From the NCBI RefSeq assembly GCF_036417845.1, contig NC_090020.1, positions 36,254,425-36,318,424 of the forward strand: a DNA stretch of 64,000 nt, in the 5' to 3' direction. This document shows positions 25,301 through 37,125 of this stretch, piece after piece (within the stretch, counting starts at the first letter, position 1; every line of letters starts with the position of its first letter). The notes below the pieces were generated by a model, which was not told the DNA's origin, made no database searches, and was given only the letters and a program-made list of their open reading frames with translations. Source of the DNA: Apteryx mantelli. Taxonomy: Eukaryota; Chordata; Aves; Apterygiformes; Apterygidae. Made by a program: the position numbers and the translations under genes.

Positions 25301-28300
25301 GTCCATAGTGAACTTAACACGAAGTCTAAATCACCATTTGTATTATCAACAAAAGGGAAATATTTAGGTTTTGCAGTTTAGTAGAGGATGTGTTTTCCTG
25401 ATTCCCAGAATTTAAAATATATAATTTTTTGAGTCAGTATTTTGTGATGGGTCCCATTTCCAAGAATAATTATGTAAACTGTGTGCTCATGTACCATAAG
25501 AGTATGCAGTCAGTAGATCCTGAGGTGTGTACGTAACTAAAATCACAGGATTATATTAAAAGATCCTGTTTGTTTTTGCAGACTGTTGTTGACCTAAATA
25601 CGTGAGATTCAGATATGTCTGTTTTAGGCTTTTATCATTTAATAGCACAAGGTGCAAGTTCTTAAACTTAGAGACTAATAACAAACATTTCTGTTAGGTG
25701 AGAGCTAATCTGTTGGAGATAATGGGCAAAGAAAAATTCTAGCTATAATAATCAGTCAAAGGACGACTATGAGACAGCCAAAAGAGATGGCTGGGAGGAA
25801 AATGAAGACCCATGATGTATAAATGCTAGGTTTTCTGGTGGAGAAAAAGAGAGAAATTAATGCTATTTCATAAAATGCTGGTAAGACTTTTTCAGACCTA
25901 TGGACAGTTCTGACCCCGCATGTTTTAAAAAGACAAATTCAAAACAGAGGAAGGGCAAGAAAGGTTAGAAAGATGGTAAATAGTAATTAAGGTAGGAACT
26001 GAAAGATGACTTCAAACTATCAGCATCCAGAGCTTCTGGGTCAGCCTTCTAGAAGCCTTATGGGGCCATTTCTTTGGTTATTACTCTTAAAATGGAGCAT
26101 CCACAGCTAATGAGAAGGATAGTATGATTTAGACTAGCTGAGGTTAGCCAAGTTTGGGACTCAGTCCCCCTGCTATGATTCTTTTCTTGGCCTTCCTGTG
26201 GGTGTTTCTGTGGTGTCTGTATCTAAATAAAGCACCTATATTTGTAAGGCTGAAAGGGTATGTGTTGGTTGGATGCGCTGCGCAACAGTGTTAATTATTC
26301 TGTTACATATAGACACTTCAGAAAGCCTTATCTAAAAAATAAACAAATTAATCCTAAGTCTTTATTCAAAGTTCCTCCGTAAGGAGCCTTGTTCTTTTGA
26401 TGACGACTCTAGAAATTGCATCAGATTCTCCTGTCATTTTTTTCTCATGCTACTTGATTTCAGTTAGGTTGGAAACACCATGAACATATCGCAGAAGCAA
26501 TCTCATTATGTGTTATTTTGCTCTTCAGTGCAGGGACCTAGATAATAATCTTGAAGCACAGATGCATTTATTAATAATAAATCAATTAGTCAAGGTAGTA
26601 ATGGTCTGACAGGTGGTGGTTCAGTGATGTGAACAGGGAGCTATGTGGAAAGGCAGATATTCTTTGGGGAAACAGTCTTGAAACCTGAATAATATAAACC
26701 AGCCACCGCAGTGGCAAAGTTCTAGCCTAGAATCGGAGTTAAATAAAATCAACTACAAATTTGGAAGACTCAGGTAGATGAAAGGGCAATAGTCTTAGAC
26801 GTACTTTATGTTGCAAGCAGAGCTGCTTAGGGAATTTTCCACTGTAAGAGAGATTTATTAAAACACATTGATTCGATAAACCCAGGATACTTCACAGAAA
26901 TATCTTGGGTCAGTCACTGAATCGCAGGAAATGAAACCTCTCTGGTTTTCTGCTGGCTCTATGGCACTTTCACCATGCAAAGGCTCCCAGCCGGGGAGCA
27001 AGAGGGCTGGCACCCCAGGAGCCTTCGAGCTCCCAGCCTTCCTGGTGGCCCTGGGTGCTGGTGTAGTTCCTTGCCCCCTCGAGGTCCTGCCTGACTTTGG
27101 GCATTTCAGCTCCCAGGTCTGCTCGGGGTCACCTGGGTGTCCTTAGTGATCTGGTTTCTTCTTGCAGAACCAGGAGACTTGGGTTCCTGGGGCAGAGCTA
27201 GCTTAGTAAAGTATTTCCCTGGACTGGATTCCCAAAATATAATAAATGATGTCGTTGTGCCAAACTGCATCACATCAAATTGCAAAATACTGAAATAAAT
27301 CCTTTGCAAACCAGAAACCCCACATTTCCATCCATTTCTCTCTCAAGGAAGACTATTTTAATGGATGGGTTATCCCATTGCTAGATGAAATTGAATTTCT
27401 GTTTTTCTAGTGAGCTGCTACTGATCGCAGATAGGGGAAGTAATGCTCTGTTTAACAGTGATCATCATTAACCCTGCATAACATTCTAACCCAATTATTC
27501 TAATAAAAAGTGAAATGTATATGTCAACAGCACAGTCTAATTGGACAAAATTGACCCTTGTAAACAATTTTGTAATTGAACTGAAGACAGTGATAGACTA
27601 GGTTTAGAATCATAGACTATTAAAGCAAGATACTCTGTTCTGAGTAAGTAAGTGAAAGCCAGCATTATCAAGAAAGAAAGAAAAATCTGTGCATTGAAAT
27701 CTGATCTTGGGAAAATCTGTATTTTCAGGCACTGGGCTGGGCTCCAAGTGCAATTTAAGAAAGTCTAAAAATGATTGCATGCTTTGTAAATGTTGTTCTC
27801 ATCTACATGGTGTGTCTTGCTCTGAATTCTCTGCTGAAAATAAACCATCCAACAGTCAGGAGGTAAAAAAAGTAACACTTAAAGGATGTGAGATCACTCT
27901 CCTTGTGAAACCTTCACATGGATGAGAGATGCATGAAAATAATGCACTCTTTGAGGCAAGTAGGATGGCACAGGATGTGAATATCAGAATAACTACTGAT
28001 ATCTTTTAATGAAGGGAGGGACAGTATAGTTTTTCTAGCACTGAAAAGGGAAGTTTGAAATTCAAAACCCAAATAACCACTTCCATGATTTATAGCCTAA
28101 ATCCAATTTGTTTCAGCCAAGCCAAGTAACTTGGTAGTGGGCTATTTTTACTTAAACTGAAATAAGGTCTCCTTTGTCACAGATATCTGAGAGTATAAAT
28201 CAGCGTGGTCTTACTTGGCCCAGTGGCTGAACCTTCACCACCCTGTTACCACATCCCTGTAGGTGCCTTTGAGGGCACCATACTTCCTGACTGCTCAGTG

Positions 28301-28429
28301 TGTCGAGCTACTGGGGCGCATTCAAAGCTGTCATGAGACCAGCTTAGCTGGTATGTCAGAAAGGAGGCATTGGGGTATCTGTTTTTTAACAGTATGCTCC
28401 ATTGTATGCCTCTGAGAAGGCTAGATGAA
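22351..28429. other. Noncoding, nothing recognised
   Basis: AT-rich, apart from a GC-rich patch at 26960-27200 without frame or repeat support. The region 28200-28430 leads into the CR1 fragment and may include more of it, too diverged to delimit. Confidence 0.5.
23262..23288 (+). repeat. A-rich simple repeat
   Basis: A run of A with scattered G, low complexity. Nothing that looks like an adjoining retrocopy was found upstream. Confidence 0.7.
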
Positions 28430-29460
28430 GCAATGCAAAAGAGTCTGTATTTGAAAAGAGCATTTCTGGGAAGAGCCAGTATGGATTTACCAAGGGTAGA
28501 TTGTGCCTGACCAACCTGATTACCCTCTCTGATGAGATAGCTGGCTTCAGTGAGTGGAGTGCAGTAGATATTGTTTAACTTGACTTTAGCAAGGTTTCCA
28601 GTGCAGTCTCCTGTAAAGTCCATGTAGCCAAGCTGGGGAGGTATGGATCGCACGAGTGGACTACTAGGTGGGTAAAAAGCTGGCTAGATTTTCAGCTCAA
28701 AGGATAGTGTCAACAGCTTGAAGTCTAGCTGATGACCGGTTACTAGTGGCATTCCTCAGGGGTTAATATTGAAACAAATACTGTTTAACATCTTACTGAT
28801 CCAAATGATGGAATAGAGCTCCTCACCAAGTTCAGAAATGATGCCTAGCTGTGAGCAGTGGCTGATAAGCTGGAGAGCAGTGCTGCCATTCACAGTGACC
28901 TCAATAAACTGAAAAAATGGCAAATGGCAACAAAAGCAAACACAAAGTTATGCCCCTGGGATGGACTACCCCCATGCATTAGTCCAGATGGGGGGGCTGA
29001 CTGGCTAGAAGGGGACTTTGCAGAAAAAGTCCTGGGGGCCCTAGTAGACAACAAGTTGAACAAGGATCAGCAATGTAACGTTGCACTGTTGAAGGCTAAC
29101 TGGGCTTCATTGGCAAAAGCACGGGAAGTAGCTTGAAGGAAATGGTTTTTCTTCTCTATTCAGCATTCATAAGCCCACTTCTGCAGTACTCTGCCCAGTT
29201 TTGGGTCCCCAAGTACAAAAAAGACATTGACAAACTGGAAGAAGTCCTGCAGAGGGCCACCAAGGTGGTTGAGCAGCTGGAGCATGGGATTTACTGTGAG
29301 AGGCTGGGAGACTGGGATTTGTTCAGTCTTGAGAAGGGTAATGGGGTTGTCTTACTACTGTCTTCAACTACTATATGGGAGGGTGTAGAGCCAGACTTGT
29401 GGAGGGTGGGGGCACATAGCGATAGGACAAGAGGCAATGGTCTCAAGTTGCAGTAAGGGA
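28430..29460 (+). mobile_element. CR1 LINE fragment, reverse transcriptase to 3' region, decayed
   Basis: In several broken plus-strand frames the translation matches CR1 ORF2 in order. A CLTNLI-like block appears near 28490, then VDIV-stop-LDFSK near 28565. Further on come ADWLE-FAEK-LGALVDNKLN (about 29005-29065), LLYSAFISPLLQYSAQFWVPKYKKDI (29150-29230) and RATKVVEQLEH...LFSLEKG. The nucleotide text continues into the CR1 phrase GATAGGACAAGAGGCAATGG, then similarity stops near 29460. Internal stops and frameshifts show it is dead. It is 5'-truncated, as is usual for CR1, and also lacks its 3' terminus. Confidence 0.85.
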
Positions 29461-31589
29461 CTGAAGGAAACCACACTCCTGCTGTGCCCTTCACCTTTGT
29501 GCACAGCATGTCTCTTCAAACACTGCAGCTTGCACACAACTGTGGCCTTCTCACCAACTCACCTACTATGCCCTCAGCAACATGGTGCTGGGAAGAGGAG
29601 TCCTTCTCCTGGTGGCAGAGGAAGCCTGTACTAGAATTTAACTGGGAGAGGACTATGTGTGCAGCCTTGACTAGAGCCAGGAGTCACTTCATTAACACTC
29701 CATCTCTTTCCTACTCCATCTCTTCCCTGTTACAGTCAGTGGCTTCCTAGATGGACCAAAATGTTGATAATATCTGCATTTCCTCCTGTCCATCCCCATC
29801 TCTCTGGCTTTTACAGCCTGCTATCTCCATGATACTACTACCTCAGTCCTGCAACTGCAACCAACTGCTCCAGCCAGCCAAGATCTGGCTGGCACAGAAG
29901 GGCCCATAACTCATGCTGTTTATTCCATTCACAGCTTTTATACACAGCTGAAGCCATTGTCTGCCCAGTTTATCCTCCTTCTCTTTCAGCTAGTAAAGGA
30001 TACCATTTATGAGCAGACAATCATACTACTAGCAGCAATAGTATGTGAACTTCCAGGTAAAAAAATAATTAAAAAAAAGCCCCAAACAGAGAAGTCTGTC
30101 TGTAATGTATCCCTTGAGCTGCAGTTTCCTTGGTCTTCCATCTTAGCCCTAATTCACTTTTCTATCCTTCTTTTCTCCATCTTAAAATGACACTGTCAAC
30201 AGCTACAGAAGGGCAGGTTGTGCTGACCCAACAGAGCTTGCACAAAAGTAGTTGGCTCCAAAGATGCTGGCTAGCCAAGGATAGGTGCACCTCAGCAACG
30301 CAGCTCAAAGCAGTCTAGGTCCAGATGTCACCCTAGTCCACCCTAGTCCATTGCTGTAATTTTCATCTGTCCTTTTTTATAGCCTGGTAAAACAGGTTCA
30401 GTGTTCAGATCACTAGCTCAGTAATTACATGACTTGGACTGAAGTACTTTCTCTATAACAGATTTTCTGTGTTTTCTGGTCCTCTGTGCTTCATTGCTAC
30501 CTCTGTGAGATAGGGTAATATCACTTCTGTACCTTACTGACATGCAGTAAAGAAAAACATGCTCAACATTATGAGATAGATCCTATAGCGACATGCAGTA
30601 CATGTATCTTTGCTGTATATGGACTATCCTTTTTGCTAAGAGATTTTTATTGAATTGTATTTTTTACAAGTATATTGAGTTGTATTTTAGCCTTTCCTGC
30701 AAAGCTTTTTGCTTTGGAGTCTTTATTTTATCTACTCTGAACTAAATCACTGCAGGTGAATGCTTTGTTCCCTTTTCTAGACATTTAAAGTTAAAGAAGA
30801 TATGCAAAATGGATCCATGAACAGAAATGTAGGAAAAAGATAACTCCCTGCCCCAAACTGCTGCTCTATAAAGCTTCCCTGAAAAGCCCTATGTTTCAAA
30901 AGTGTTTTCTTAACCTGTTAAATTGCTTGCATTTTTCTTCAATTGATAACGGTAGCATGGAGCTTATGGTCCTATCATGATTAAGCGCTAGAAGTCTGTT
31001 GGCAATATCTATTTACATATCTCCATATATCATGTCAAAATCCTTACCTACAGTATTGTAGTTTTGAGGCTGTCTCAGGGTAGTCAACAGTTTCAAGTTG
31101 CAATGTCACACATGCTAATATATTTTAATCTCAAAACACTTTTAAAGAAGAAAAGTGAACCTGAAGCATATAAAAGGAAGTGATGCTTATTAAAGATGTA
31201 CCTGGCTGGTTAGATTTCAAAAATGAAACCTTATCAGCATTATTAAGCATCTAGAAATAAGTTATTTTGAAATAGGGCAAAAATCTAAAGTAAGCTGATT
31301 ATAGTGTGATTTTTCACTACAAGGATTACAAATTTTTATCAAAGCAAGCTGTGAAGCTATAAGTCGCCCATTTCAAGTGTAAAAGGAGTTTTATTAGGCT
31401 TGCTATAAACCAGTGGTAAAAGCAAAGATTATAAAATTAGGCTCTCTTAAGCTTATCTGTAATAATCACTTTTTAACCTATTTAACAGCATTACAGAATA
31501 GTGCTATTACTGCAAAACTGTTCTCCTGTGTTGCTTCTTCTTTTTATGCAAAATCCTGCTGCCTTCAAAATCATTAATAATCTGAGATT
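29461..31589. other. Noncoding, nothing firm
   Basis: Unique sequence after the CR1 fragment. A short CCCTAGTCCA direct duplication lies at about 30333-30352, and there is one weak MIR-like stretch. Confidence 0.5.
30425..30575 (+). repeat. Possible MIR relic
   Basis: 'tcctctgtgcttcattgct' followed by 'tgtgagatagggtaatatca' resembles the MIR core and its 3' part. Weak. Confidence 0.3.
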
Positions 31590-31990
31590 GTATGGATGTT
31601 GGATTAACAGGCCAACTGAGTACGGAAATTAATTTTGCTTTTAGATGCTTATTTCTTATTTACAATGATGCTGTTAAGAAGAGCATTTAAATTGATTGCT
31701 ATCACTGAAAGAATGGAAATTAAAATTACCTTTTATTGAACTCTTGCTCATGTTTTCGGATTGAAAACTTCTAGTCAGATTCTTTAAGCAGAGCAGAAAC
31801 ACTGTACATCTGAGTGAACTTTTATTGAGTTGGCTGTTTTATTTGTTAGATGCAGATACATCTGATTTTACTATAGCAATTAATCTTTAGGCAGCCCTCG
31901 CTCATTCTAATTATCGTGATCGTATATAAATTTATTCACCATAAAATGAATATTTTGCAAGTGCAAGAATTGTTCCTGTTGTGTTTCCGC
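31590..31990. promoter_or_regulatory. Candidate conserved noncoding element
   Basis: A long AT-rich but complex block with repeated AATTA/TAATC cores, CTAATTATCG and TTTATTG motifs. No repeat or frame is seen. This is motif-based inference. Confidence 0.25.
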
Positions 31991-32019
31991 ATGTTCTTAA
32001 TGTGCTCTTACAGATTACC

Positions 32020-32078
32020 ATAATAATAAAATAATTAAAAGTATTAAAAGTATTAGTAATAATTAGTAATAATTACAT
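32020..32078 (+). repeat. AT-rich tandem repeat (AATAATTA / TATTAAAAG)
   Basis: GTATTAAAAGTATTA and TAGTAATAATTAGTAATAAT are short direct duplications in an AT-only block. Confidence 0.55.
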
Positions 32079-35000
32079 TCTCTCAGATCACTGCAGCCAC
32101 CTCAAAACTGTTTGGTAAAAATACATCCCTGAAAATAAATCTAGGTGGGTGATGACAGCTATGGTCATATGGTGTACTTGCTAAAGATTTGGGAATAGCT
32201 AACCGGGTGTCCTTTGGTGCTAATACTGGCTTTTTGCATGACACAGCAGGTTTCAGATTTGCCACATCTTTTTCCTGACATTTTGCATTATACTTCGTGG
32301 GCCGCAACCATCTGCAGATGTCAGATATTGTCAGCTCTCCCTTGGATTTGATGGCATATAATTGAATAGGACACATACGGAAGTGGTAGTATTTTTCAGC
32401 CCACGTGTTTATAAATACATTTGTTGGTCTGTCAGTAACCAAGCTCTTAGAAGATAACTACATATGGAGTTATCCCATCAGGTTAAGACCTGAAAGCTGA
32501 TTTCTTGCGTAGCCGCTGCAGGGCTCCTGGGGGAAGGAGGTGCTCTCGGGCCGAGGCTCCATGGGGCTGGTGCAGGGGGTCCCTTGCCACGTTCTTTCTA
32601 AAATATTTTGCAGCTCTTTTTTACCTGAATACTAGGAAATTACTGCTTTCTGAAGAATCATAACTACATGTTACTTTCCAGTATATTGTTTTGCAGCCTG
32701 TATTGTTGACCAGAAGATCTGAATTAAATGCACCAGTTTGATTTATACTTGAAGTCAACATCTCGAGCCGTAGTTATTTCAGCCAAGTCAGATATTGGCA
32801 AACCAGAAGAAAGCAATTTCCTTTTCCTCAGCCACTCAAGTAGCAGTGAATAAGAAAGCAAGCGCCTTTGAACTCTCAGAAAGGCTCCTCACATTCATCT
32901 TCCTGGCCTTGAGCTCTGCAAATCTTTTCAGCTTTGTGGTTGCATACAAATTTTGAATACAATCCAACCATCTATCCTTTTGACAGGCAGAAGCACTAAC
33001 ACTGTGGATATTAGACAATAACTGTAACTAGTCCAAACAGAAGACTTTATCTTTATATAAAGAAATGAAATGAAAACTTCATATAAATAATCTTCCACTT
33101 CTTTAAGTACTGACAATATCCTATGTAAAATACGTGATAGGTTTTCTGTGTTTCACGTGTGGTGAAAGAATGATGCTACAGCCCTTGCTTTCTTCTAAAG
33201 TCTTGAAACTACATTTAAATCTGTTTGTAGAAAATTATGATTGTATTAGAAACATTACTTTTTATGGTAAACTTACTTTCAAAGACATTGGATAATTATA
33301 TTTAACAGCCCACTCTAATTAAATATAGGCCACAGAAAACTAATTTTAATAGGAACAGAAAACAAATTTCTGTACTCTAACCTTTATTACTCTGTGCAAA
33401 AAAAAAAAACAACCAAAAAACCAACTGTTCACAAGAATGACTGTCTTTAATCTGCAGCATTATGTGCTGTATTATTCATCCAGATATTCTCCAGTAGGAT
33501 AATATACATTTGAAAGTATTACATTACTTGTGGGAATGCATGTGATAATTTAAATGTGGAAAATATGGACAGTGCTGAAACTAACTGAATTCCATTTAAG
33601 ATTTGCACTTTTCTAGGTTACCGAGAATTTTTCTTTAAGAAGGAACAGGAGTAAAACCAGCCAGTTAAGTTAAATCTTTAATTTTCCAGCTGATGGTAAT
33701 AAAACAGAATAAAAAAAGTGAGGAATGTCTTCAAATTCCAGTGGGGTCTTCCCTGTAGGTATTATTGGGCTTCCCAGAATGGAATGTTTTGAACATGGCA
33801 ATAAACAACATTTTTAATCAAAATTACTTTTAAGAAAAATCTAAGCCATTCAGTTATCAGCCAGCTTACAGGAAATGTAGCATGTTGTGTTGTTTTTCAG
33901 GGATCTGGTGTTTTTTTCAGTGGGTCTATTGTGATTAATCTCCCTTTGTGATTGCTTACTACAGTAATCATATTGTCTGTATGGCACTAAAGTAATTTAT
34001 AGAGTACCGAGGTTCTATATGGCCACGCGTGAGATTTCTCATAAAACAAATCTCCCATCGTTTTTGCTGGCCAACACATTGGTATTTCATAAGCTGGCCA
34101 AAGCCAGTTTATTTTTCATGTATCTGCAAATAGAACAGATAAGAAAAAAGCCCTGACAAGTAATCCTGGGCCAGATGTGCTTCTCCTCTGGGCAGATGAT
34201 GAAGTGAGGCATAAAAAACGCAGCGAATCCTGGTTCTTCCTGCCCACACTGCTGTCACTGAGCAGCCTCTGTTGCCAGGTGGGGATTTTTCTCCTGCATC
34301 ACAGTAGCTATGTCCAAAGGCCAGAAGAAGTCCTTAATCGGTCTGAGCTGAAATTTCAAGTATGTATGCTATTACTTATAACAGGCTGCTATTTTTTTTA
34401 AAGAAGAGCTCACAGAAAAGAACGCAGAAATCCTAATATTATAGCATGTTCCACTTTTTAATGTTTTGACTTTCTTGCACGTGTTTTTGTGTCAACTTTT
34501 TAATAAGAGTGCTAGGATAAGGGGCAATAGCTTACAGTCATAATTATATAGTGCTTGTAGTTTGCGCTGCTGAATAGTATATTTTTGGACAGACAAGCAA
34601 AAGAAATAATATTCAGAGTGTTAATCTTATTTGAGAAAGCACAGAAAATGGGATAAAATGGTGAACTACTAAACCTAATCTTGCAAATATTTAAGTTTGG
34701 GGGAAAAAGGACTCATCTGAGTTTCCATAATAAAATTATTTGTTCGTTTTTTCAGACCACGCTGGTAAATGTTAACTTTTTGTATTCCTGCAGTAGTGAT
34801 AAAAATAGATTGAGTGCCTTTAAATTATATATAATAAATTCTTCATTGTTTATTTCTGTGAGGTGTTAACTTATGATAGTTGATTTCATGAAAAAGACAA
34901 AGTTTTCTGGAATCAAATTAAAATTAAAATATTAGCTTTAACTATGCCCCCAACTCAGGAACTGATAGGATATAGGATATGTGACCAGGATGAGTTTTTT

Positions 35001-35677
35001 CTGCCGTTTATAAAGCAATAGTAACAGCCAAACGTAATGCCTGAAAAAGAGACCTTGTCTGCATTTTCTTCCCAAAACATTTACCCATAGGAGTGGGTTA
35101 ACAAAGATGGAGAAAATTAAGAACTGTTATGAGGTTCTCCCAGCAAAAATATATACAGAACCAGAGGGAAGTACAGAAAAGGGCAAGAATAAACCCCATA
35201 CAGACTGTTCTAAAGAAAAGAGCATTGAAAATACCAGTTTGGGGGTTGCTTCGAGACCTGGATTTCTGCCTTTTTTTTTTTTAATTTCATCTTTAGCAGT
35301 GTCTAAACTCTACTAGAAGAGAAGCATACTGCTTTAAAGTCCACTAATCCTCCTGGTGGTGTCTCCTGCTGTGTCGTATGCTTGCTACTGTATCATATTG
35401 CAACGACTTTGTACATCATGCCTTACAGTACTGTATGCACTTCACCACCGCCATTTTTCCTACTAGTTATAGCATTAGAGTAACAGTATGCCTGTTGTAA
35501 AGCAATGTATTAAAAGGACAGTACTGCTTGTATCCTCCCCACTGTAATGCAAACCCATTATAATTTGCCTGAGAGTGGACGTGGGGTAGAGTTCGTGCTC
35601 TTCTTCACTTATTAACGTATTTGAAGTCTGTTATGGCTCTTACAAGTCTTTTCTCCTCCTCTCACGCTGTCATGCTA
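32079..35677. other. Noncoding, nothing recognised
   Basis: AT-rich. The 119-codon minus-strand frame at 32083-32442 has no family resemblance. A brief GC-rich spot lies at 32510-32590. Confidence 0.55.
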
Positions 35678-35731
35678 TGAAGGTTCGATAGCAACAACTG
35701 AGACAGTGATATAATAATAATAAAAAAGATG

Positions 35732-35737
35732 TTTATT
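35732..35737 (-). terminator. Poly(A) signal of the LTR
   Basis: AATAAA on the minus strand, about 330 bases after the TATA box and 33-54 bases before the proposed LTR 3' end, followed by a T-rich (ATT)n stretch. Confidence 0.5.
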
Positions 35738-35782
35738 TCCTCACACAAGTTCTTGGATTAGTAACATCCATTAAAATAATGC

Positions 35783-35870
35783 GATTACTAATTTAGGAAG
35801 GATAACACAAAACCATCAGTTACTAATTTAGAAAGGATAACCTGAAACCGTCGATTACTGCGTTATTAAT
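35783..35870. repeat. Tandem repeat (35-36 bp unit) inside the LTR
   Basis: Two adjacent copies that share TTACTAATTTAG-AAGGATAAC and A-ACC-TC (35783-35818 and 35819-35852) are followed by a degenerate third start (TTACTGCGTTATTAAT). The copies differ at a few positions, so the duplication is not recent. Confidence 0.6.
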
Positions 35871-36063
35871 TGGAAGGACTGCTTATCCCTACTTGAAAGC
35901 TTTCTTGTTCACTCTCCTAGTGGGAGGACTCTCAGCCTCGAGGAGTTACCTTAACCCAGCGTCCCAGGAAAAGGGGAGGGGGGGGATACTCACGGTCCAG
36001 CCGGAGAGGATGGTCAGGTCACGTTCCCGTCCCTGCTCAAACTCTCCTAGCTCCCAAGTCTCC

Positions 36064-36070
36064 TTTTATA
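36064..36070 (-). promoter_or_regulatory. TATA box of the LTR
   Basis: The minus strand reads CAGCCGTATAAAAGGAG, a near-ideal TATA box. Transcription would be expected to start 25-30 bases further, around 36035-36040. Confidence 0.55.
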
Positions 36071-36492
36071 CGGCTGGGGCTCTGGGCAAACACTGCTTTT
36101 GCTGACTTTTTGCGAGTTTCGCAGTCACAGGACTGTCTGTTTGTCTGCTTGGGAGGACCCTGCTAGCGAGGCAAGACCACAACACCTCCGTATTGCTTCT
36201 CCCCTCCCCGGGGGTCCGTGCAGGTTCCAGGTGGCAGACTTCACTTCTCCAGTCTTGTTAATCATTCCGCAGCCTTGCGCACATCAGTCCTTGCGCATAT
36301 TAGTTGGTAGACGACTTTAGTCCTGTTAAGTCCTCTGTTCAACAGCTTTGCTCAGGTCAGCTCTTGTGCTATCAGTTCTGCTGCATATCAGTTGACAAAC
36401 TTCAGTCCTGTTAACTCTTCACTCGCCCGTCACCTCCCGTCCAACACACTCTTTCAGCTATTCATCTTAGATCAGGCTTTCTGTAGGTCCTG

Positions 36493-36879
36493 TTACGCCC
36501 ACTGCTCTTCTCTGGATCTCTCCAATTGGTCTGCACATTTCTTAATATAGACCCAGGACCAGAGGTAATATTTTGAGGCTTTACTAGTCAGCTGAAGTGT
36601 TTTTTTCTTGAAATTCATTGTCTTTATTTTGCTGGTCTTCCTTCCGTTCATTTCACAATCATTTCCAGCCATCCTCTCTTCTGCCTCATATTCCCAGTCA
36701 CATCCTCTCTCTTGACTGACGGCTGTTACAGATGGTGATACTTCCTTTGCCATAATGTTCTCCATTTTCTGCGTAAAAAAGGGAAATTTGCCATCAGTCC
36801 ATTGCAAGACTTGCTGGACATTAGCATCCTGCTGTATTCTTTTCTCAGCTAACTTTTGGATTGCTAAAGTTTCCCACAT
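36493..36879 (-). CDS. 128-codon ORF of unknown function abutting the LTR
   Basis: An uninterrupted frame starts at the ATG at 36879 and stops at a TAA just inside the LTR edge. An in-frame stop lies only two codons upstream of the ATG, so it is not simply the tail of a longer open frame. The product is rich in Lys, Glu and Gln, with a charged middle and a Trp/Tyr-rich stretch near the C terminus (SKYYLWSWVY). I do not recognise it as Gag, Pol or Env. Its position immediately 5' of the LTR in the same orientation suggests the 3' end of an element's internal region. It may be a relic or chance; function unknown. Confidence 0.3.
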   Translation of the reverse strand: MWETLAIQKLAEKRIQQDANVQQVLQWTDGKFPFFTQKMENIMAKEVSPSVTAVSQERGCDWEYEAEERMAGNDCEMNGRKTSKIKTMNFKKKTLQLTSKASKYYLWSWVYIKKCADQLERSREEQWA

Positions 36880-37017
36880 TGGCTGTCAGCAATCACACTT
36901 TTATATTTTAAGTCTTAAGAATACTTTACTTCTTACTCTTCCACCTCACTCTAATTAAAAGGATTAAAAACACTGAAAGTGATTAAAAAGGAGTCACATC
37001 TCAATTGCAATAGCTAT

Positions 37018-37125
37018 GTCATTGCATTTATAAATTATTAATAGCTAAATTATGAACATAGTTAAATGACTTTAGTAATAGTAATAAACATAGCTAAATT
37101 ACATTACACACAGTTAAATTATGAA
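37018..37125 (+). repeat. Imperfect AT-rich short tandem repeats
   Basis: AATAGCTA / CATAGCTAAATTA / CAGTTAAATTATGAAC motifs recur several times in about 100 bases, with TAGTAATAGTAATAA between them. Confidence 0.5.

Larger units (their letters stand above)
35678..36501 (-). mobile_element. LTR of an endogenous retrovirus-like element
   Basis: This roughly 820-base block is much richer in GC and CpG than its surroundings, apart from its AT-rich 3' third. Read on the minus strand it has the order expected of an LTR: a GC-rich U3-like part, TATAAAA at 36070-36064, then AATAAA at 35737-35732 and a TG...CA-type end. The 5' edge is placed at the TG at 36501-36500, right after a purine-rich run that could be a polypurine tract. 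The 3' edge is the CA at 35679-35678, or alternatively at 35700-35699. No primer-binding site is recognised beyond the 3' edge and no target duplication is evident, so a 3' LTR of a truncated provirus or a decayed solo LTR are both possible. The class is not certain. Confidence 0.6.

Noticed and set aside
32083..32442. 119-codon minus-strand frame
   Set aside because: No recognisable motif, and typical of chance length in 64 kb.
35680..35700. tRNA-like GGTTCGAT near the LTR edge, possible primer-binding site
   Set aside because: It does not end in CCA at the LTR boundary and the flanking bases do not fold as an acceptor arm.
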